A DNA stretch of 64,000 nt. Source: Tretioscincus oriximinensis (Eukaryota; Chordata; Lepidosauria; Squamata; Gymnophthalmidae). A program made the translations under genes and the position numbers. Positions 56,516-64,000 of the stretch are shown here, piece after piece. The stretch spans positions 246,241-310,240 of the forward strand of contig JAJVDF010000957.1 in assembly GCA_022410635.1 (NCBI GenBank), written 5' to 3'. Below the pieces are notes generated by a model that worked only from the letters and a program-made list of their open reading frames with translations, did no database searches and was not told where the DNA came from. How positions within the stretch are numbered: position 1 is the stretch's first letter; each line of letters begins with the position of its first letter.

Positions 56516-58109
56516 CATCAGTCAGTGCAAAATCACAGATTTTATTTATTTGGCACAAATTGGGTCAAGGTGAAATGTACATTCAGAAGTTTTATCTATT
56601 TAATTCTATTTATTAATAAATAGAATTTTATTTCTATGTTTATAAACTATGGAAGTAATCATATTTCTATATATATAATAATAATTTTAATTATAATTAC
56701 TTACTTTATTAAATATATTTTTATAAAGTTCTATTCAAAGTTCCAAGAAAATTTGTGATATATCATTACTATAGGTGAAGTTTTGCCACTAAATACTGTC
56801 TAGCTACCAAACATTTTGTGTGTTCTTATAGAACAAAGGCAATAACAGAGACTCACTTATACAGAACTTTTAAGACTAGCATAGAATAATTTTTAAGAAA
56901 TTCACAATAAAAGAAAGCAGAATTGAAGAGCAGGCAAGAATGGTGCCAGTATTTATCCTGACTTAAAAGACATGAACATATTCCTGGGAAACATCTGTCT
57001 TTCTGCCAATGACCCCAGCAATGTTCGTTCTCAATTCTGCTATACATCACTCTAACAAGAATGTAACAAATGTGACAGTCTTCTTAAAGTGTGGCCCTTT
57101 CAATAGTCACTGCTCCCAGCTGTACATACATCATAGCTAGGGAATTGTATAGTTTCCAGCCACGACAGTTGACATAAACACAGAAAACAGCCTTTGATGT
57201 GGGTTTGGTTATTTTGGATGCTTAAAAAAATGCCAAGGTCAAAAATTGTGAAATTCTGCCCATCAGAGTAACATTCTTTTCCTCCTCAATTAAATAAAAA
57301 ATAATGAAAAGTGTGTGTGTGTGTGGACTTCTAGTGATTAAGATTTGCATGATTTAGTGCTTACAATCCAAGATGACATGGACCATAGACCACAGGGTCT
57401 TAAGTTGGGATATATTTATTAGTCTTTAAAGTGCCATGAGACTCTATGATGATTTTTAAGAAGCTTTTCAATAGTTCTGGACTTGTTAAATGTAGAAAAT
57501 GTATTCAAAAGCAGGCATGCTGCCTTTGCTAAACCTTTGCATATACCTCTTTATACTTAAATATAAGAAATGTTTCAAAAGAGAAATCCAATTCCTTATC
57601 AAACTGTCATCATTCAGCCTTTTGCTACATTTTAGGGTGTGGTCTTGAGATTTNATCATGCAATTCTTTATCACTGCTAGGACTGATCACTTGAGATATC
57701 CAAATAACACTTGTTTAAAGTTGCATCATGGTGTGTAACTGCCTAGAATTGTGTAATTATGAATTCTGGAACAGCTACAAGTTACTGGCAGCTCTGCTAA
57801 AAGCAAATTACATTAATTGTGGGCATGCATGGGGGCATATGTTGCTGTTTTCTGATCCCATAGTAAACAAGGCTAAGAACTGTACAAATGGATTAAATGA
57901 CAGAAAGGACCTTTAAACCTTTGTTAGTATATGGTTCTCCACTGAAAGGCTGCCAACTTTATACTTGATTGGGATTCAGTAGATTAATTTGCCTATGGTG
58001 TAGCCTGAGTTTAATTTGGTTTATCACTAGACCTGCAATTAGCAGATTGATTTAATTCACTCATATACATTAAGAATAGATTTTGATTTCATTATGATAA
58101 TGTAATAGG
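56516..58109. other. Unrecognised AT-rich sequence with small simple repeats
   Basis: Includes a perfect 26-base palindrome at 56602-56627 (AATTCTATTTATT and its complement), AT-rich runs near 56.7 kb, (GT)n at about 57311-57324 and an ambiguous base at 57654. No coding signature. Confidence 0.45.
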
Positions 58110-59650
58110 TCTTCCTCATCGTGGCAATAGAACTCAGGGTAACCCAGAAAGACAAGGAAAGCATGGTATCTGATATAGGCATCCTAACAGGACTGGGGCT
58201 CAGGAAACATTGGGCCATTTCCCACATAACGTATAAACCAAGTCCAGCTCCAGAACCTTTTCAGATACTGATAGATCCAGCATCTTCTTTCATTGTGCAA
58301 GAAGAGGAGCTACTAAATAGAGAATGAGTTTATCTAACATTCCACATTTGGTTTTGCCCACACATGAGGAATCTATAGCAATTAACAAGGGACTGGGTGA
58401 TGTTTGTGTTCCACAAAGGAAATGGCACAATGCCTCTCTGTCTTGGCCCTAAGACAAGGATGGTACAGCTCTCTGGTGGCCCCAGAACTAACATTCAATG
58501 CATGGAATGACTCACAACCTTCCTGGATGGTCTCAGACTTCAGTCCTATGGTAAGATGTTGTTGATGGTAATGGTGTGACCATCAGGTGTTTAGGGGCTT
58601 CAAAGCTCAACTCCACCCTCCAGCTTAAAATACTGCTAGGTGAAGGCAAACAGTGTGTGTGTAGGGGATCACTTGCACTCATTGACCTCTAACTGTCATT
58701 GATCAAACTATCATTTGTGCACATCAACACTATACAAAAGTGGTTCTGAAAGAATATTTCCCAAACCAAAATGGTGTCTGTGTATGGGGGGGGGACCCCA
58801 GGGAATTATACTCTGTATTTTGATCCAGAAGTCTCCCCAGGACATTTTCCATTACATTGATTTTTGGACTTAAATCTAATCCCCCTGATATGCAACAGAG
58901 TAGACTAGGCTAGAAACTGTTAATCACATTAGTATTCCAAAACAGAGCAATAAACAAAGTTATGGTTGCCTCCCAAATCCATTATGATTGTGCCCACATT
59001 AGGCTGATGCAGCTAGTACTCTAGAATATATAGTACATGTATAGTACAAGTGCTAGAGTAGATATTGAAGATGCTTGCAATGTATGTAGCATTCTAGTTC
59101 CTATACCGGACTAGTGTTCCTTGCAAAGATATTGACTATGCTATGCCTAGTACCAATTTGCTGGCAACTGAAAGAGAACCAGAATTGCACCATATATGGA
59201 TGTCTGGCCAAAACAGCCCTGACCCGCAACTATAGAGGCAACAAAAACAATCAAGGGCAGCAACTTGACTGTCATGAACTAGTTTCTCCCTGTTCCCTAT
59301 GTGCCAGTTTACCTGAATTATACCAGTCCAGTGTGGAACAATCCATGTTGTGTAGAAACTATAACAATATTTGAGACAAACTAAGTAAACTATGTTTTAA
59401 ATATAAGAATAAATAAATACATCCCTATAGAGATTGATATATAACAGGACTTTCATGCGAAACCTCCTTGCCTAATCAGAAGGTTGAACTGCAGTTAACA
59501 ATCATTATACAGGAATTATCACTGGGAACCATTACCACCATTTACATGATAAACACAGGATCACTTCTCTTGCTATCCCAGCATACAGTGCAGTATAGAT
59601 CTCTTGAGCTAACCTTTGAATACTATTCACCCCTTGCCATTATTGGCTAA
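58110..59650 (+). other. Decayed reading frame of unknown origin
   Basis: Three open stretches of 60-86 codons (58121-58327, 59114-59374, 59468-59650) lie in one frame. The intervening DNA read in that frame has many stops. Readable pieces include several cysteine-containing segments and an N-x-T/S-like GNGT. I cannot assign it; an old retroviral or transposon gene is possible, and chance is also possible. Confidence 0.2.
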
Positions 59651-60162
59651 AAGGATAATATATGAACTATGAATGGCCACATAATACTTGAAAGCCACTA
59701 TTCCCACGCCATGGAGACTTTTCTCATTGCTTTGGACAGCTTATAAACAGCTTTTAAGCAGTCCACATTGGGTATGTACCAGGAGCTGGAATGATGCTTA
59801 GCTTCAACTGCTTAAATAACTGAAATATTTTGAAAAAAAGTAAAACAACATTTTATTCCTTATTTGAAGAGAAGGCTTGTACATTATTCACAGATTACAG
59901 CTATAGGGAAAATAATTCACAGAACAAACACCCCAACACAGCTGTTGAATATAATATATTCATTTCTACCATCAAGACCTACCAGGTGGTTATGAAGAAA
60001 CTTTGAAACATTAGGAAAAGAATAGTTATCATGAAATTAAGCTTTCTAAATATACTGAGATTATTTTGAAAAAAACAAACAATAAGTATTAGTGACCAGA
60101 ATGGATATTCTGTTCAGTTCCATCATTATTTTCCAATTAGTCCCAATATCTAATGTGCAAAA
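59651..60162. other. No recognised feature
   Basis: AT-rich unique-looking sequence. Confidence 0.4.
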
Positions 60163-60244
60163 TATACTGCTCAAAACAATTAAGGGGACACTTTAACATA
60201 CACTGTTATGTTAAAGTGTTCCCTTAATTGTTTTGAGCAGTATA
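60163..60244. mobile_element. Miniature Tc1/mariner-type foldback
   Basis: Two 38-base arms with a single mismatch (GGGG against GGGA) surround a six-base loop CACTGT. Each arm runs from TATACTGCTCAAAACAATTA to ACACTTTAACATA. The end ACTGCTCAAAA preceded by TA recalls terminal repeats of a widespread Tc1-like family, and TA duplications are the Tc1/mariner hallmark. The unit is essentially two terminal repeats with nothing between them. Confidence 0.75.
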
Positions 60245-61003
60245 TAATTGTATAAAATGTTAATTGTATAAAATGCCTCACAGATCTCAATAGAAAAAGG
60301 AAAAAAGTGCAAAATATTAGAACAGATTTAAAATAAAGCCCTCCCTTTCTTCCTCACAGTTTCTGTCCTATCCTCACTGGCACATGATAAACTAAGGCTG
60401 GCAGATGGGGAAGCAGACATCACTGAAGCTGACCTTGGGAGGAAATCTAAGAAGGAAGATAAGTGCCAGCTCACAGCCTTATTATCAGGAGATACATTTC
60501 AGCTCTTTTTGCACTGAACTGTCAATTAGCTTGATGTGGATAACCACAGGCACTCACATTTTCATTAAGCAGTTTGATCCACATTGTAAGTGGAACAATA
60601 TATGTGCTAGAATGCAAAAAAAAANCCCCAAACTATTATGATACATGATGTCACAGTCAATTACACAAAGTATTTAATTCATCTAAGAACTCTCTTTAAT
60701 GACAGTTCTGAAGCTGCTTCTGAAGGCAGCCTCTATGTTCAAGAACAAGTCTGAAAGGTGTTCTGGATCAAAACTGTTGCAACAATATCATTTCCACTTC
60801 CACTTCTACGGTTTATGTCTTACATGCAAGCATGTCATTGCTAACATATCTTTAGTAGTGTTACTACACATGAGGGTAGTAAGGCCAAAATTGGAGCTAA
60901 TTCAAAATGTTATTTCAAGAATCATATTTAAAGAAAGACACTAAGCAAAATAATCCTTTGTCACTACCTTTCAGTTCTGCTCCTGAGTCATAGTTGATGA
61001 GTA
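60245..61003. other. No recognised feature
   Basis: Unique-looking sequence with one ambiguous base at 60625 and short uncharacterised frames. Confidence 0.4.
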
Positions 61004-61006
61004 TAA

Positions 61007-61349
61007 GGCTGCGTTCAGAGCCTGCCAACCAGTTGGGCCTGCCATAGTCTACACTAGCATGTGGTTGGCAAGCTCCTATTCCAAGGAACAGATTGGCTCC
61101 CTATAGATGCAGCCTGTCAGTGCAGTGCAGTCCTTTTTGACAGCTACTGCTGCATCCTCGCTTTAACCTCTTCTGTCTTTTGTGCACACGCTAGAAGACG
61201 GGGGATGGCCACGAGAAGACAGAGGTTCACCACGAGAAAATGGAGTTCTCTGGAATGATGTCTGAATATCCCAGCAATAGTTTATTCCGAGATAAACAGC
61301 ATTTATTATGGGATGACAGCTGAAAGACACTTAACGCGTGCATGCAGCC
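61007..61349. mobile_element. Harbinger-like nonautonomous element, copy 3
   Basis: It is flanked by TAA (61004-61006 and 61350-61352). The ends are GGCTGCGTTCAGAGCC and, complemented, GGCTGCATGCACGCG. The interior AAGCTCCTATTCCAAGGAAC, CAGATTGGCTCCCTATAGAT, GAATATCCCAGCAATAGTTT and GCATTTATTATGGGATGACA matches the right half of copy 1 closely. The left ~300 bases of copy 1 are missing, so it is an internal-deletion derivative. Confidence 0.7.
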
Positions 61350-61352
61350 TAA

Positions 61353-63208
61353 GTAAGAATTCAAGGTATTGCCTACAGGAGGGTGTAATATTAAGATGTA
61401 AAAGTATGTGGAAAATACATCAGTATTGACTGCAGACTTATTGCAATCTGAATGAAGTTTTAAAGACCTATTAATTAGATTTATGGCTATTTCAGATCTA
61501 AAAGTTAATACTGATAAATTTGAACACTTCTAAGAAAATGCAAGAAGTAAAAGATCAAATAACAGTTTTTAATTTTTTGTTGTGGTTGTTGTTGGGGTAT
61601 TAAGTAATAAAAGAAAATATCTGAAGTGTTTAGACATTTATTGATGCAAATTTTAGTCAAAATTTTGATTATATTTGAAAGGGAAAAATCACTTTTAGAG
61701 AGAATTGCTTAAATTAAGATATAAATCCTGCCAAGAACATTATTTATATATCAAACACTTCCAATAACCACTCCCAAATATTCCCAAAAAGGAATTCCAA
61801 AATTGTAAGAATAGCCAAGGCTATGTATTAGGAAAATGGGGACATTCTAATTTATAAATATATTTTCGAGCATTCAATAGCTTCCTCTCACTTAGGTTCC
61901 CCACTTCTAAACAGAGAAAATATCACCAAAATCTTTCAAAGAATCCCATATATGAATGATAGAGGAATCTAATATTACAGCAATAAAATCCAATCCATGC
62001 TAAGGAGTTGTGGATTTGATATGGATTTACATTATTCGCCTGCAGACAATGGATTACTGAACCTGTGCAAATAGAGATTAACCTATTTATAGTTATGTTC
62101 CCTTTTGTGCAAGTGGTCCAGGTAGGAATTGCAAATCAATCACTTTATTCCAATATATATAAAAGTGTTGTTAATGACAGCTGGATGCATTTTGAATAAA
62201 AAAGCCCTGTTCCAACATCCCTCATATTACTAATTATAATAGTATGCTTGGGGTAGTGGAGATGTAGAAGGATGGCTATATTATTTATGCAAAATACTAG
62301 AATCAGTATAAGACACTGTGAACTCGGACCATATATGTTTCTGGAACTATCTTCAGATTTAAGAATTGGAGCAAAGGAAAAGGGAAAACAACCAAGAAAG
62401 TCCTACAATCTAAAGTCTTAAGATTGAACTGTCAAATCATGATGCTCTGGCCTTCAGAGCATTGCAAGAATCTTTTAAGGTATTGGGTATGCATATAAGG
62501 TTCACTGCTTCTTATTGTTCCCTAGCATTCCCCTTTCTCTATTAGTCAACTTTAGATATGCTGCAAAACAATTGTCTAGTCAATGCCATTGTTATGAGTG
62601 GTTTCATGACACAATCATGGCAAAAGAAAGGCAGCATGTGAACATTGTCATGTTTTTCAGTCCAATTACTGAGCTTTTGTGATGACATATAGAAACTTCT
62701 TTTCATGTTAACAAACAAAGCTGTACAAATGCAGTTTCAAGGTGATGTATCTTTAAAGGGAATATCTGCTCAAAAGAGAAATAACATGGACAGGAGATGC
62801 AAAATGTGTGAAATATTGCATAATGAAATAGTTAATATGATCTCTCTCTTTTTAGAAGGAGAGATGACAACATGTCAGAAAGTGATAGATATAAGGACAT
62901 TGTTTCCAAAAATCCAAATTACTCAAATTAGGTTCCATTTTAAAGGGAGAACATTAAGTATATTTCTCCAAGTTTTATGCTTTATCTTTGCTAGATTGTA
63001 CTTTCTATAATTTTAATTTAGGTTGCATTCAGGCATTGTTTACCCATTTTGCTATGGTTAACTAACCATTCTTTATTCTGGAATATCCAGGTATAGCAGA
63101 ATAAGCAATGTTGTTCATTATGTTATTCTAGCAAGAAAATTTCTAGCAACACCATAGTGATTATTGAATGGGTGTGTAGGAGAGAGAGTGATAGTTTTCA
63201 ATGACTAA
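61353..63208. other. No recognised feature (1.9 kb)
   Basis: AT-rich sequence. At 63021 GGTTGCATTCAGGC following TTA may be an orphan Harbinger-like end, but no partner end was found. Confidence 0.4.
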
Positions 63209-63367
63209 GGCCATTTCTGCACTAACAGTTATTTCAGATTATATTCCAGCACATAAGAAAACCATCTATATGACAGTATGAATTAAGGCAGGCATGACAT
63301 GAAGTTACCTTAATCTATACTGACATTCAAGTGACACGCTCTTATTCCAAATCAGTGCAAAAGAGAC
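63209..63367. mobile_element. Possible small MITE with TAA duplications
   Basis: TAA at 63206-63208 and 63368-63370 flanks ends GGCCATTTCTGCAC and, complemented, GTCTCTTTTGCAC, which agree at most inner positions. At 159 bases with no coding, it fits a decayed Harbinger-type MITE with a different end sequence from the main family. Confidence 0.35.
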
Positions 63368-63370
63368 TAA

Positions 63371-63747
63371 GGTTATATCCAGAAGGTATAGCCTCACATA
63401 ATTGTATTTATATATTTATTTATTTATTTATATAAATACTACATAATTGTAGTGGTAGGACAAGGGCAGTTTTTGTAGCTTGTAGTCTTGTCTTTGCACT
63501 GTGATTATATTGTCTGGACAATCCCTGTGAAAGACCTCCAACCTTGCCTCACGATATTTTGCCTGCCCTTCAGCAAGAATGGAGGCTACAAGGTTAGCTA
63601 ACTGATGTATCATGTTAAATTTATATATGAAAATGCAGTGATTGTTAAATCCAGCTTCCCAAAACTTTGGTGAGTTTAAAAGTGAGGTTTTCCTTTGAAT
63701 TTGTCAGCTCAGAAACAAGGGAACATATGTATGGGCATCCATAAATA
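63371..63747. other. No recognised feature
   Basis: Contains a short TTTA repeat at about 63412-63434. Otherwise unremarkable. Confidence 0.4.
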
Positions 63748-64000
63748 AGAACATAAGAACATAAGAAGAGCCATACTGGATCAGGCCACAGCCCATCAAG
63801 TCCAGCATTCTGTGTGACACAGAGGCCCACCAGATGCACCTGGGCAGTCCGAACAGAGGAAAGCAAAATATGCACCTGTTCATGACTCCCTGCAAATGGT
63901 ATTTCAGGAGTCCTGCCTGTTGCTCCATCCCAGAGGCAACATCCAGACATCCATCCTAGTATCCATTTATACCTTTGGTGTCCATAAACCTGTCTAGTCC
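63748..64000 (-). mobile_element. CR1 LINE 3' end (young subfamily), runs off the window
   Basis: The 3' microsatellite ATAAGAACATAAGAACATAA starts the insertion. The next ~250 bases equal the copy at 42.4 kb except one C/G difference (TGTGACACAGAGG here against TGTCACACAGAGG). The element continues past the end of the window, so its 5' extent is unknown. Confidence 0.9.

Noticed and set aside
58121..59374. Confident retroviral envelope call
   Set aside because: Cysteine-bearing pieces and one possible glycosylation site are not enough, and no order of known motifs could be shown.
60163..60244. microRNA precursor
   Set aside because: The hairpin ends in transposon-like TA-flanked termini and is better explained as a MITE.

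Overview
The window looks like intergenic or deep-intronic DNA from a squamate reptile; a gecko or other lizard is the best guess. The evidence is the repeat content: fossil CR1 LINEs ending in a TTCTTATG-type 3' microsatellite, L2-type LINEs, an L1 relic, Sauria-type tRNA-derived SINEs, a second tRNA-derived SINE family, many nonautonomous DNA transposons, long CTTC/TTCC arrays and AT-rich spacers. I recognise no host protein-coding exon, rRNA, functional tRNA or CRISPR array. The open reading frames are short and are either repeat remnants or chance.

Layout. 1-5 kb: a tRNA-derived SINE and an L2 3' end. 5 kb: a CTTC array with a 90-bp assembly gap. 7.2-9.3 kb: a decayed L1 ORF2. 10.8-12.6 kb: L1-like and L2 fragments. 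16.4-18.7 kb: a CR1, then a GC-rich ~1-kb element with an embedded TATA box (element A), then a TTCC array and a SINE. 20.7-23.9 kb: a SINE, a hAT-like element and a Harbinger-like element. 25.5-29.9 kb: a CR1, a SINE, an L2 fragment and an inverted, diverged copy of the GC-rich element (element B). 30.5-32.9 kb: a foldback element and a head-to-head pair of L2 ends forming a ~145-bp palindrome. 35-40 kb: SINEs and an L2 with reverse transcriptase. 41.6-46 kb: a minisatellite, CR1s, a foldback, a GC-rich promoter-like patch and a long-TIR element. 46.6-50.5 kb: a CR1, a ~134-bp tandem repeat and a SINE split by a Harbinger-like element. 51.6-53 kb: a 450-bp polypyrimidine tract and an LTR-like block. 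53.7-56.5 kb: a CR1, a SINE and a repeat carrying a ZNF143-like motif. 58-59.7 kb: an unidentified decayed reading frame. 60-64 kb: a near-perfect 82-bp foldback, two small MITEs and a CR1 that runs off the end.

The best candidates for something little described are: (1) the two inverted copies of a GC-rich, noncoding, promoter-bearing ~0.9-1.0-kb element, with the TATA box in the loop of a GC-rich inverted repeat; (2) a Harbinger-like MITE family with TNA target duplications, five copies including a foldback form; (3) SINEs sharing one tRNA-like head and body but carrying two different LINE-derived tails; (4) a pair of dispersed repeats with a ZNF143-like motif. All boundaries were read by eye and are approximate unless a target-site duplication is quoted.
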